Assembly: GCF_049532965.1 (NCBI RefSeq)
Contig: NZ_CP186694.1
Location: forward strand, 5,270,001 to 5,334,000
Direction of reading: 5' to 3'
DNA: 64,000 nucleotides
From: Roseateles sp049532965
Lineage (GTDB): Bacteria; Pseudomonadota; Gammaproteobacteria; Burkholderiales; Burkholderiaceae_C
The notes beneath the pieces are model-generated. The model had not been told where the DNA came from. It saw only the letters and a list, made by a program, of their open reading frames with translations, and ran no database searches. This document shows positions 24,958 to 33,388 of the stretch, in pieces. A program made the translations under genes and the position numbers. The first letter of the stretch is position 1. The number at the start of each line of letters is the position of its first letter.

Positions 24958-26316
24958 TCAGGCGTCCTGGGCCAGGCCCTGCGCGGCGTCCTCGGTGACT
25001 GGCACCTCGCCGCGCAGCGAATGGGCGAACGCCTCGGTGATGCGCATCGGGATGATCTGGTGCATCAGCCGCTCGTGGCCCTTGAAGTTGACGATGCGGT
25101 TGCACTCGGTACGGCCCATGAGTTCCGTGGCGTCCTTGCGGGCGTGGCCCGACACCAGCACCGGCACCGTCTTGCCGACCAGGCTTTCGTTGTAGCGGAC
25201 CGCGGTCGCCTCGATTTCCGCCTGCAGTTCCTGCAGACGGCGGACCTTCACCTCATAGGGCGTGTCGTCGGCCAGGTTGGCCGCCGGCGTGCCGGGGCGC
25301 GGGCTGAAGATGAAGCTGAACGACGCGTCGAAACCGACATCGCGCACCAGCTGCATGGTCTTGGCATGGTCGTCGTCGGTCTCGCCGGGGAAGCCGACGA
25401 TGAAGTCCGAGGCGATCCGGATCTCCGGCCGCACCGCGCGCAGCTTGCGGACGATGCTCTTGAACTGCAGCGCGGTGTAGCCGCGCTTCATCGCCATCAG
25501 GATGCGGTCGGAGCCGTGCTGCACCGGCAGGTGCACATGGTTCACGAGCTGCGGGATCTTGCCGTAGGCGTCGATCAGGCGCTGGCTGAATTCATTCGGA
25601 TGGCTGGTGGTGTAGCGCAGGCGCTCGATGCCGGGGATCTCGGCGACGTATTCCAGCAGCAGCGCGAAGTCGGCGATCTCGTCGCTGTCGCCCATCCGGC
25701 CGCGGTAGGCGTTGACGTTCTGCCCCAGCAGCGTTACTTCCTTGACGCCCTGGTCGGCCAGGCCGGCGACTTCTTCGAGGACGTCCTCGAACGGCCGGCT
25801 GACCTCTTCGCCGCGGGTGTACGGCACGACGCAGTACGAGCAGTACTTCGAGCAGCCTTCCATGATGGAGACGAACGCCGACGCGCCTTCGACCTTGGCC
25901 GGCGGCAGGTTGTCGAACTTCTCGATCTCCGGGAAGGAGATGTCGACCTGCGGCCGCAGCTGCTGCTGGCGCTGGGCCAGCATCTGCGGCAGGCGGTGCA
26001 GCGTCTGCGGGCCGAAGACCACGTCGACATACGGCGCACGCTCGATGATCGCGGCGCCTTCCTGGCTGGCCACGCAGCCGCCGACGCCGATCATCACGCC
26101 CTTGGCCTTCAGGTGCTTGATGCGGCCCAGGTCGGAGAACACCTTCTCCTGCGCCTTCTCACGGACCGAGCAGGTGTTGAACAGCACGAGGTCCGCCTGC
26201 TCGACGTCGGTGGTGGGCTCGTAGCCTTCGGCGGCGCGCAGCACGTCGGCCATCTTGTCCGAGTCGTACTCGTTCATCTGGCAGCCGAAGGTCTTGATGA
26301 AGACTTTCTTGCTCAT
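24958..26316 (-). CDS. miaB: tRNA-2-methylthio-N6-dimethylallyladenosine synthase MiaB
   Basis: 452 aa radical-SAM methylthiotransferase acting on A37 of tRNAs. The N-terminal UPF0004 domain holds three cluster cysteines (FGCQMN, FNTCSVR, VGGCVAS), the radical SAM motif is CSKYCSYC, and a TRAM domain closes the C-terminus. ATG at 26316 is preceded by a GGAGC Shine-Dalgarno. Standalone gene. Confidence 0.97.
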   Translation of the reverse strand: MSKKVFIKTFGCQMNEYDSDKMADVLRAAEGYEPTTDVEQADLVLFNTCSVREKAQEKVFSDLGRIKHLKAKGVMIGVGGCVASQEGAAIIERAPYVDVVFGPQTLHRLPQMLAQRQQQLRPQVDISFPEIEKFDNLPPAKVEGASAFVSIMEGCSKYCSYCVVPYTRGEEVSRPFEDVLEEVAGLADQGVKEVTLLGQNVNAYRGRMGDSDEIADFALLLEYVAEIPGIERLRYTTSHPNEFSQRLIDAYGKIPQLVNHVHLPVQHGSDRILMAMKRGYTALQFKSIVRKLRAVRPEIRIASDFIVGFPGETDDDHAKTMQLVRDVGFDASFSFIFSPRPGTPAANLADDTPYEVKVRRLQELQAEIEATAVRYNESLVGKTVPVLVSGHARKDATELMGRTECNRIVNFKGHERLMHQIIPMRITEAFAHSLRGEVPVTEDAAQGLAQDA

Positions 26317-26456
26317 GGGGAGCTCCGGGGAAATCCAGCGGATCCGGGGCAGTCGGCCTCGGGTCCGCGCAGGGGGCGGGTCAGGAGAAATGCGGCGGCC
26401 CGCGCGAGGCGCCTGCCCGGGGTGCCCGGGACGCGGCGAGGGCCTGCGTCAGTCGT

Positions 26457-26921
26457 TCAGGGCTTGCGCCAGACCTGGCTGGCCTGGTCGAACACCAGGG
26501 ATGCGGCCTGTTCGGCGCTGGTGGGCCAGGACTTGTTGGCCAGCTCGACCTCGTTCAGCACCCAGACCTCCATGAGCAGGCCGTTCATGTCGCGGGTGTA
26601 CAGCACCGTCGCCTTTTGCTCATAGAGCGAGCCCGGCGTGATGGCGTGGTCCACCGTGTTGCGGATGCGCGCGCCGGGCGCGAGGCGGGCCGGCTTGCCG
26701 TTGAGCAACACGTCCGGCGCGACGCCGAACGTGATCTCGCCCCGCAGCGCGCGCTGGGGGAAGTAGCGATGGCCGGGAGCGACCTGGGCTTCGGCGGTCG
26801 ACGGCGCGACAGCCGGCGCGAGGCCGGCGATGACGGCGGAAGCCGCGAGAAGGGCGGTGCTGGCGGCCTTCACCACCGAAGGACGGCGGCGGGGCAGGGC
26901 GGGCGGGGCACAGCGGTACAT
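26457..26921 (-). CDS. Secreted hypothetical protein
   Basis: 154 aa, unrecognised. It has an arginine-rich N-terminus, then a hydrophobic signal segment (about residues 17-45, ending near TAEAQ) and a mature part with PQRALRGEITFGVAPDVLLNGK and YTRDMNGLLMEVWVLNEVEL. It looks like a small periplasmic protein of Burkholderiales. It lies between miaB and an L,D-transpeptidase-like gene on the same strand. Function unknown. Confidence 0.65.
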   Translation of the reverse strand: MYRCAPPALPRRRPSVVKAASTALLAASAVIAGLAPAVAPSTAEAQVAPGHRYFPQRALRGEITFGVAPDVLLNGKPARLAPGARIRNTVDHAITPGSLYEQKATVLYTRDMNGLLMEVWVLNEVELANKSWPTSAEQAASLVFDQASQVWRKP

Positions 26922-26990
26922 GGTGTAGATCCAGTGGCTGCGGAAATGCGCAAGGGCGCAAGTGTAGCGGCAGCGCCGGCGCCGCCGCGC

Positions 26991-27773
26991 TCAGAGGCGG
27001 CCGATCGCGGTGTTCTGCGCCATGGCGGGGGCCGCCGGTTCCGGCAGCACGTACACCACGCCGGGACCATGGCCCAGCACCGGCGCGACGACGCGGTCGA
27101 AGAACTCGCCGGCGACGACCACGCAGCCCAGCGAGATCCGGTTGTCCTCCGGCGAGGCCGAGGCCAGCCGTTCCGCGCGCCGCTCGCGGACCGGGCTTGG
27201 GCGCAGCCGATGAATCGCGAAGGCGGCGTCGTAGTCGACCCAGATGACGGTTTCGCCCTTCAGGTTGGGACCGGGGAGGCTCTCATACCGGCCGGCGGGC
27301 GTGGTGCGAAGCGCCGGCGGAATGCCGGCCGCGACCATCTGGCCGACGCCGGGCGCGACGCTGTCGCCGCGCGCCAGTCCCAGCAAAGCCGCGGTTGCGC
27401 CGGCCAGCCGGCCATCCGCGTGGAAGACGAAGAGACGCGCCTCCTTCTTGTCGACGACGGCGAAGGGCAGCCCCTTGGCGTCGGCATGCTCGAAGGCAAC
27501 GCGCGCGGTGGCCCGCGCTTGCGGCGAGGCGGACTCGCCGCGGAAGTCGATGACGGCCGCAGCCGTCTTCGGCGCGATGACCTGCGGCGACATCGCGGCA
27601 GCGGCGGAACGGGGCGCGGAGCCCACGTTCCCGAACGCGGGCTCCGCCCGCGCGGCGGAGGCACCCAGCGACAACGCGATCACCGCCGCCATCGCCATCA
27701 ACGGCATGGCGACCTTCAGCGCCCAGGCGCGTCCGCGCTGCTCCACCTGACCCAACGACCCGATCGACTTCAT
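26991..27773 (-). CDS. L,D-transpeptidase-like (YkuD-type) secreted protein
   Basis: 260 aa. An N-terminal hydrophobic segment (residues 20-43, ending ASAARA) suggests export. The C-terminal half has a YkuD-like pair of motifs: AIHRLRP for the histidine and RISLGCVVV for the catalytic cysteine. The canonical motif is SHGCxR; here the His before Gly is Leu and the Arg is Val, so this is a divergent subgroup. Members cross-link peptidoglycan or attach proteins to it. Assignment is by motif only. Confidence 0.7.
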   Translation of the reverse strand: MKSIGSLGQVEQRGRAWALKVAMPLMAMAAVIALSLGASAARAEPAFGNVGSAPRSAAAAMSPQVIAPKTAAAVIDFRGESASPQARATARVAFEHADAKGLPFAVVDKKEARLFVFHADGRLAGATAALLGLARGDSVAPGVGQMVAAGIPPALRTTPAGRYESLPGPNLKGETVIWVDYDAAFAIHRLRPSPVRERRAERLASASPEDNRISLGCVVVAGEFFDRVVAPVLGHGPGVVYVLPEPAAPAMAQNTAIGRL

Positions 27774-28264
27774 GTACTGCCCGATGTCTGTCAGCGGACC
27801 GGTTTGCTTGCTCCGGCAGGGAGCCGGGTGGTCCGATGGGGCGGGATATTAAGGAGCAACCGGGCGTTTCAACTGTCAATCTGACCGGCTCGCCGCCCGG
27901 AATTTCCCGGAAATTTGTAAGACGGGCGGTTCGCGGCACAAGTTGGCGTACGTTAGGTGCGCCAAAGGAACTTCCCGGGAGGCGAGTTCCGTAACGTCGA
28001 ATCGGTAAATGTAAAACGGCTTTCCGAATTTCTGCGATGTCGTTAGTCTGCGCCGGCTGACCCCATGGCCGCGCCTGCGCGCTGGCGTGTTGTCACTGGC
28101 CGCTGCCCACGGTCACCGTCCCCGACGCGGATCCTGCTGGTCCACGACGCGCGAGGCGGACGAATCGGCAGTTGGGTTCCCGAGCAGTTTTTTCGATTCA
28201 CCGGTGACCGGTGAGGGCGGAGCCATGCCCGCGCCGGATCGCTTCAACGATCTCGGAGACATTC
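27774..28264. other. Divergent intergenic region upstream of the pectate lyase
   Basis: 491 bases with no convincing gene. It is less GC-rich than its surroundings (around 27880-28050) and holds two neighbouring inverted repeats at 27943-27965 and 27967-27990. A Shine-Dalgarno GGAGA near 28256 serves the lyase. No confident -35/-10 pair was found. Confidence 0.6.
27943..27990. promoter_or_regulatory. Two adjacent inverted repeats upstream of pectate lyase (candidate operators)
   Basis: TTGGCG-N11-CGCCAA (27943-27965) is followed at once by GGAACT-N12-AGTTCC (27967-27990). They lie about 280 bp before the lyase ATG. They may bind regulators or form RNA hairpins; no regulator can be named. Confidence 0.35.
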
Positions 28265-29719
28265 ATGAAGAACATTCGTACTGACGCGTCCGGCGAGTTG
28301 GTCGCGCCCAAGCCGCCGCTGCCTGGCGTCCTGCGCGCGCCGAGTCCCCGGCAGGGCCTGGCCGCCATGGCGGTCGTGGTGGGTGCCGTGGCGCCGATGG
28401 GCGTCGCGCACGCGGTGGACTGGCCGTCCGGCTTTTCCAAGTGCGCGGACGAGGGCGAGAGCTGCAAGGTCGGAACGACGGCGCGCCAGGTCTCCTTCGG
28501 CGTGAAGGACAAATGGGTCATCAAGACGCTGACCGGCACGGTGCCCTGCACGTCGGCGACCTTCGGCGGCGCGGATCCGAATCCGGGCATCGCCGAGAAG
28601 TGCGCGGTCGGGCCCGCGGCCTCGCCCGCGCCAGCGCCCGCTCCAGCCCCGGCGCCATCGCCCGCGCCCGCGCCCGCGCCGGCCCCTGCGCCGGCACCGT
28701 CCGGACACAGCGGCGGCTATGCCGGCACGGTGACTGGCGGCGGTTCAGCGACGCCGGTGACGGTGACCACCGCGGCCCAGATGCAGGCGGCGATCAACGC
28801 CTACAGCGGCAGCGGCGGGCTGGTGATCCGTTATGCGGGAGCCTTCGACTTCGGCACGATCCCGGACCCCTGCGCGCAATGGCAGAAGCCGGCCGGCGCG
28901 ATCGTCGAGATCAAGAACAAGAGCAACGTCACGATCGAGGGCGTCAACGGCTCGGCCGCCAACTTCGGACTCGCGATCAAGGCGGCGGCGAGCAACATCA
29001 TCATCCGCAACATGACGATCGGCCTGTTGCCCGGGAAGATCGACGCGATCGGCATCGAGGGCCAGAGCGGCGGTTATCCGAGCAACATCTGGATCGACCA
29101 CAACACGCTCTTCAGCTCGACGAAGGAGTGTGCCGGCGCTGGCGACCTCGAGTTCGACGGCCTGATCGACAGCAAGGCGGGCGCGCATCACATCACCTAC
29201 TCGTACAACTACATCCACGACCATCAGAAGGTCGGGCTGATCGGCTCCAGCGACAGCGACGCCAGCGACCGCTACATCACCTTCCATCACAACGTGTACA
29301 GCAACGTGGTGTCGCGCTTGCCGCTGCAGCGCGCCGGATACACGCACCTCTACAACAACCTGTACTCGAACGTCCTCACCTCGGGGGCCAACATCCGGAT
29401 GGGCGGGTACTCGCTGATCGAGGGCAACTACTTCGAGAACGCGCAGAACCCGGTGACCTCGCGCGACAGCCCGTCCATCGGCTACTGGGAGCTGCGCAAC
29501 AACAACGTGAAGAGTCCAGCGGACTTCGCGACCTACGGCATCAAGTGGGTGGCCAGTGGCTCCAGCCCCTCGCGCGACGCGACCGATTGGACGACGACGG
29601 CGAACTTCCCGGTCGGCATTCCGTATACGTATGCGGTGCATGACCCGGCCTGCGTGAAGCAGAAGCTGTTGAGCGTCGCGGGCGCCGGGAAGAACCATGC
29701 GACCTTGAGCTGCCCTTGA
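28265..29719 (+). CDS. Secreted pectate lyase (polysaccharide lyase family 1) with N-terminal accessory domain
   Basis: 484 aa. Order: signal region (about residues 1-50, ending GVAHA), a small Cys-containing module (VDWPSGFSKCADEGESCKVG ... KWVIKTLTGTVPCTSATFG, about 51-115), a Pro/Ala linker (about 120-148), and a PL1 beta-helix catalytic domain. Family motifs are IWIDHNTLF, GLIDSKAGAHHITYSYNYIHDHQK and SRLPLQRAG, whose arginine is the likely catalytic base. It should cleave polygalacturonate by beta-elimination outside the cell. ATG at 28265 is preceded by GGAGACATTC. The gene suggests contact with plant material. Confidence 0.88.
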   Translation: MKNIRTDASGELVAPKPPLPGVLRAPSPRQGLAAMAVVVGAVAPMGVAHAVDWPSGFSKCADEGESCKVGTTARQVSFGVKDKWVIKTLTGTVPCTSATFGGADPNPGIAEKCAVGPAASPAPAPAPAPAPSPAPAPAPAPAPAPSGHSGGYAGTVTGGGSATPVTVTTAAQMQAAINAYSGSGGLVIRYAGAFDFGTIPDPCAQWQKPAGAIVEIKNKSNVTIEGVNGSAANFGLAIKAAASNIIIRNMTIGLLPGKIDAIGIEGQSGGYPSNIWIDHNTLFSSTKECAGAGDLEFDGLIDSKAGAHHITYSYNYIHDHQKVGLIGSSDSDASDRYITFHHNVYSNVVSRLPLQRAGYTHLYNNLYSNVLTSGANIRMGGYSLIEGNYFENAQNPVTSRDSPSIGYWELRNNNVKSPADFATYGIKWVASGSSPSRDATDWTTTANFPVGIPYTYAVHDPACVKQKLLSVAGAGKNHATLSCP

Positions 29720-29838
29720 GGCGTTCTTGAGACGTCCTTGAACGGCCCCTGGGGCTCAGGGGCTGGCCAGCGGACAGGCATCGTGGAGATCGGCCCGCCG
29801 GATCGCTCGGACCAGCGGGAGGGGAGGCGGGCCGATGT

Positions 29839-30813
29839 TCAGAAGTTGTGCTGCAGGCCGAGGTCGATGCCCCGGCGCTCGGCCTTCGCCTTGGCATCGT
29901 GAGCCAGGTTCGCGTAGAGCAGCGTGCGCTTGGACAGATGATGGAAATAGCCGAGCCCCATGAGCCGGTGCTCCGATCTCACGCTGCCATCCGGCTTGCG
30001 CGCCCGTCCGCCGACCCATCCGACCTTGACCTCGCCGGCGCCACGCGCCCACGTGGCGGCGAGCAGCAACGAGCGGAACCGGTCGTCACGTGTGGTCGTG
30101 CCCCAGGCATGGCCGGCGATCCAGCGGAATTCGCCGTTGCGATGGATGACTCCTGCATTGAAGAGCCGATCACGCGGATGGGCGGGGTCTTCCATGCCGA
30201 ACGCCACCATCCACGGGCCGTGCGCATAGTTCAAGCCGGCCGACAGCGGTTTGTCCGGGCCCGCGTTGCTCCCCTCCTGAGAGGCCTCGGCGATGGAGAC
30301 GGCCAGCCTGAGTCCACCGTGCGTGAAGTCGTAGCGCAGCGAGTCGGACACGCGCGTGCGGGAGATGCCGCCGCGCCAGGCACTGCGCAGCTGGGCGACC
30401 GTGTCGCCTCCCCAGGGATCGACGACGTTCTGGGCCAGTGAATATGCGGCGGTGTATTGCCGGCCCAGCATCAGAGCGCCATAGGGGCCCCGCACGCCGA
30501 GTACGGATTGCCCCTGCCAGAAGCGCACCGGGTCCGTCTGCGTGCCCACGTCGGGCGAGAACCGATGCTCGAGCACAAATGCGGCACTCCAGCCTCCGCC
30601 CAGAGGCTCCTCGCCCCGCAGCGTGAGCCGGCTGCCGGCTCCGTCCATCAGTTGCTTGTCGGCGCTGCCGATGGGCTTGCCGACGCCCAGATCGATCTTG
30701 CCGCCGATGGTCAGGCTCGATTGCGCCGCGGCAGGCGACTGCGGCAGCCACAGTGCGAGCGCAAGGGGCACACCGCGGAGCGGGGCGGCGAGGAAAAAGG
30801 GGAGACGCGTCAT
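29839..30813 (-). CDS. Gram-negative porin (Porin_4 type)
   Basis: 324 aa. A signal peptide ends at SPAAAQ, and the mature N-terminus SSLTIGGKIDLGVGK is the typical first strand of betaproteobacterial general porins. RLTLRGEEPLGGGWSAAFVLEHRF, GQSVLGVRGPYGALMLGRQYT and the C-terminal phenylalanine (LGLQHNF) are family features. ATG at 30813 has GGAGTTCCAG in front. It lies next to an acid phosphatase and near an ABC importer, so it may admit the same substrate. Specificity is not readable. Confidence 0.87.
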   Translation of the reverse strand: MTRLPFFLAAPLRGVPLALALWLPQSPAAAQSSLTIGGKIDLGVGKPIGSADKQLMDGAGSRLTLRGEEPLGGGWSAAFVLEHRFSPDVGTQTDPVRFWQGQSVLGVRGPYGALMLGRQYTAAYSLAQNVVDPWGGDTVAQLRSAWRGGISRTRVSDSLRYDFTHGGLRLAVSIAEASQEGSNAGPDKPLSAGLNYAHGPWMVAFGMEDPAHPRDRLFNAGVIHRNGEFRWIAGHAWGTTTRDDRFRSLLLAATWARGAGEVKVGWVGGRARKPDGSVRSEHRLMGLGYFHHLSKRTLLYANLAHDAKAKAERRGIDLGLQHNF

Positions 30814-30977
30814 CTGGAACTCCTGGCAAAGAGGCGGGGGCGCAGGCATGCGGCAGCCTGCCGTGCCTCGGTGCGAAGCACGGCCGCATGGCGGCCTGCG
30901 GGGATGTGGTCGAGAAGGGAGTGGCTGGGAACGAACAGGGACCGGACGGGGCCGGGCGGAGAGCGCCTGGCGGCCGG

Positions 30978-31679
30978 TCAGGGCAGATCGAGCGCGTGGC
31001 GCAACTCGGCGCGCGCCAGCGCAAAGTCGGACTGGTAGGCCGGGAGGTGCTGGACCAGTGCCGCGATGAGCACGGCCAGTTGCCGGCCCGCCTCGACGTC
31101 GCTCGGGAAGTGCACGCCGCCGAGCACGCGGTTGTCGCCGAACTCCCGCGCCCGGGCCATGATCCGGGCGCGGCGCTCCGGCACCATGTCGGCCAGCACG
31201 ATACCGGCCAGGAAACCGAAGGCGGCGTGGCCGCTCGGATAGGAACCGCTGTTGGCGAACTTGGCCACGGGCTTCAGGCGCTCGTCGACCATGGGGGGAC
31301 GGTCGCGCCGCCACAGTTGCTTGCCCTGCTTGTTGAACTCGCTCTCGGTGCGATACAGGCGCGAAAAGAAGGCGGCGACCCGCGGCAGTCGCGCTTCGAC
31401 GAAGCCTGGCCCCATCACGTCTGCGAAGCGAAACACGCTCTGCTCGAGATCGGCCACGGCGCGCGCCGATTGCGACTCCGTGCGATCGCGCTGCAGATCG
31501 AGCATCCATTGAATCTCGGCGCGCGTGGCCGCGTCGTCCGGCGGTGGTGCCATGAACCGCGTCGAGTCGAGCGTCGCCACGTCGAGATAGGGCGCTGGCT
31601 GCGGGTCCGCTGCCGCGGCCCCGCACGAACCGCTCATGCCCAGCAGGGCGGTGCACAACAGCAGCGGGATCAGTTTCAT
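30978..31679 (-). CDS. PAP2-family class A acid phosphatase (PhoN-like)
   Basis: 233 aa periplasmic phosphatase. It has a signal sequence ending near the SCGAAAADP region. The three PAP2 motifs are present: KQLWRRDRP (K-x6-RP), SGSYPSGHAAFG (PSGH) and GDNRVLGGVHFPSDVEAGR (SR/H-x5-H-x3-D). It would hydrolyse phosphomonoesters in the periplasm. It is divergent from the ABC importer at 31.9 kb and shares its control region; it is cotranscribed, or nearly so, with the porin. A lipoprotein-type cysteine in the signal cannot be excluded. Confidence 0.9.
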   Translation of the reverse strand: MKLIPLLLCTALLGMSGSCGAAAADPQPAPYLDVATLDSTRFMAPPPDDAATRAEIQWMLDLQRDRTESQSARAVADLEQSVFRFADVMGPGFVEARLPRVAAFFSRLYRTESEFNKQGKQLWRRDRPPMVDERLKPVAKFANSGSYPSGHAAFGFLAGIVLADMVPERRARIMARAREFGDNRVLGGVHFPSDVEAGRQLAVLIAALVQHLPAYQSDFALARAELRHALDLP

Positions 31680-31772
31680 CGTTGTCTCCAGTCGTCAGGT
31701 CTGCGCGATGTCCGGCCTCGGACCTCGCGCTCAAAGCCTATGGATCCAGCAGCGGGCCGGCCAATCATGTTT

Positions 31773-31837
31773 TCTGATTCGCCGGATCAGCAGCGCTGCG
31801 TTCCCCACCTTGATGCCGCGCATCAGGAAGTCTGATT
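31773..31837. promoter_or_regulatory. Paired inverted repeats between phosphatase and ABC operon (candidate LysR operators)
   Basis: CTGAT-N7-ATCAG (31774-31790) and ATCAG-N5-CTGAT (31822-31836) lie in the divergent control region. The heptamer TCTGATT occurs twice, 58 bp apart. LysR regulators typically bind two dyads of this size and spacing; the obvious candidate is the regulator encoded at 37491-38372. Confidence 0.4.
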
Positions 31838-31928
31838 GGACGGTTCGCCCCCGTGCTCTGAACATGGCCGTCGGCAAGGCGCCCCGGCCATCTCCCGATC
31901 GGTGGCGACCCTGCCGGAGGAGACACTC

Positions 31929-33380
31929 GTGAAGATCCATTCGCTCATTCGATCGGCGGGCATGCCGGCGCGGCCCGGCCCCCGGCAGTCACGCTCGTCG
32001 TCAGGTCCGTCATCGCGCCCGTCATCGCGCGGGTCATCGCGGCCATTGACGATCCGCTTCGCCGCCATCGCCGTCGTGGCGGTCTGCGCTGCGCTGGCCA
32101 CAGGTGTGAGGCACGCCCAGGCGGGCAGCGTCGCGGTCGTCACTTCGTTTCCCAAGGAGCTGACGCAGGCCTACAAGGTGGCCTTCGAGAAGGCCCATCC
32201 CGATGTCCGCCTGGAGATCCTCAACAAGAGCACGACGGCCGGTGTGGCGTATGTGCGCGAGTTGCCCGCCGGGCAACGTCCCGAGGTGTTCTGGGCGTCG
32301 GCGCCCGATGCCTTCGAGGTGCTGGCCCGCGCGCGTCTGCTGGAACCGGTCTCCGACCTCGCCAATCCGGATGCGCCACGCGATGTGGCCGGCTTTCCGG
32401 TGAACGACCCGGACGGCCTGTACCTCGGGCAGGCGCTGGGGGGGTATGGCCTCATGTGGAACACCCGCTACCTGGCCGCGAAACGGCTCCCGGCCCCTGC
32501 CGAATGGGCGGACCTCACGCGTGCGGTTTACTTCAGCCACGTCGCGATGAGCTCGCCGTCGAGGTCGGGCACGACGCATCTCACGGTGGAGGCGATCCTG
32601 CAGGGGGAAGGCTGGGAGGCGGGATGGCGCCAGCTGCTCCAGATCGCGGGCAACGCCGCAGCGATCACCGAGCGCAGTTTCGGCGTGCCCGATGGCGTCA
32701 ACAACGGGCAGTTCGGCATCGGGCTGGTCATCGACTTCTTCGGGCTGAGCGCCAAGTACTCGGGCTTCCCGGTCGACTTCGCCTATCCGAAAGTGACGTC
32801 GGTGGTGCCGGCGAGCATCGCGTTGATCAGTGGCGCCCGCAACGCCGCCGATGCACGGCGCTTCATCCGCTTCACGCTCTCCAAGGAGGGGCAGGAGCTG
32901 CTCGCCCTGCCCCAGATCGCGCGCCTGCCGGTGCTGGGCAAGGGGAAGGTCAAGCTGCCGGCCGGCTTTCCCGATGCCTACGAGGTCGCGAGCCGCGTGC
33001 GCGTGCGCTTCGATGCGGAGCTGTCGGCATCGCGCTACTACCTGGTGACGGCCTTGTTCGACCAGACCATCACCTTCCGGCACCGCGAGTTGCAAGCGGC
33101 GTCGCGCGCCATCCAGGAGGCGGAGCAGGCCCTCGCGGGCCGAAGGCATCCCGCGGCATCGGCGCTCGTCCGCCAGGCCCGTGAGCTGGCCTATTCGCCG
33201 CTGGTGTCCACCGCCATGGCGCGCGACGAGGGCTTCCTGGCCATCTTCACGTCCGACAAGAAGAGCGCCGACGTCAACAAGCAGGTCACCGGTCTGGAAG
33301 GCAGCTGGAACGCCAAGGCGCTCGCCCGCTACCTGTCCGCTCGCCGGATGGCCGAAGAAGCCATCGCGCTGTTGAAGTGA
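31929..33380 (+). CDS. ABC importer periplasmic binding protein (Fe3+/phosphonate/phosphoglycerate type)
   Basis: 483 aa, clearly longer than the usual 330-400 aa of AfuA/PhnS/PgtC-like proteins. GTG at 31929 is preceded by GGAGGAGA. A long Ser/Arg/Pro-rich N-region (SSSGPSSRPSSRGSSRP, encoded by short repeats) leads into a signal helix ending HAQA. The binding domain has VAVVTSFPKELTQAYKVAFEKAHP and EVFWASAPDAFEVLA. After the normal domain end (near residue 340) comes an extra helical stretch of about 130 residues. Substrate unknown; ferric iron, phosphonate and sugar-phosphate relatives exist. Confidence 0.82.
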   Translation: MKIHSLIRSAGMPARPGPRQSRSSSGPSSRPSSRGSSRPLTIRFAAIAVVAVCAALATGVRHAQAGSVAVVTSFPKELTQAYKVAFEKAHPDVRLEILNKSTTAGVAYVRELPAGQRPEVFWASAPDAFEVLARARLLEPVSDLANPDAPRDVAGFPVNDPDGLYLGQALGGYGLMWNTRYLAAKRLPAPAEWADLTRAVYFSHVAMSSPSRSGTTHLTVEAILQGEGWEAGWRQLLQIAGNAAAITERSFGVPDGVNNGQFGIGLVIDFFGLSAKYSGFPVDFAYPKVTSVVPASIALISGARNAADARRFIRFTLSKEGQELLALPQIARLPVLGKGKVKLPAGFPDAYEVASRVRVRFDAELSASRYYLVTALFDQTITFRHRELQAASRAIQEAEQALAGRRHPAASALVRQARELAYSPLVSTAMARDEGFLAIFTSDKKSADVNKQVTGLEGSWNAKALARYLSARRMAEEAIALLK

Positions 33381-33388
33381 GGCGACTC

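Noticed and set aside
28618..28701. Short GC-rich repeats that resemble a CRISPR-like array
   Set aside because: They encode the Pro/Ala linker of the pectate lyase in frame; there are no spacers.
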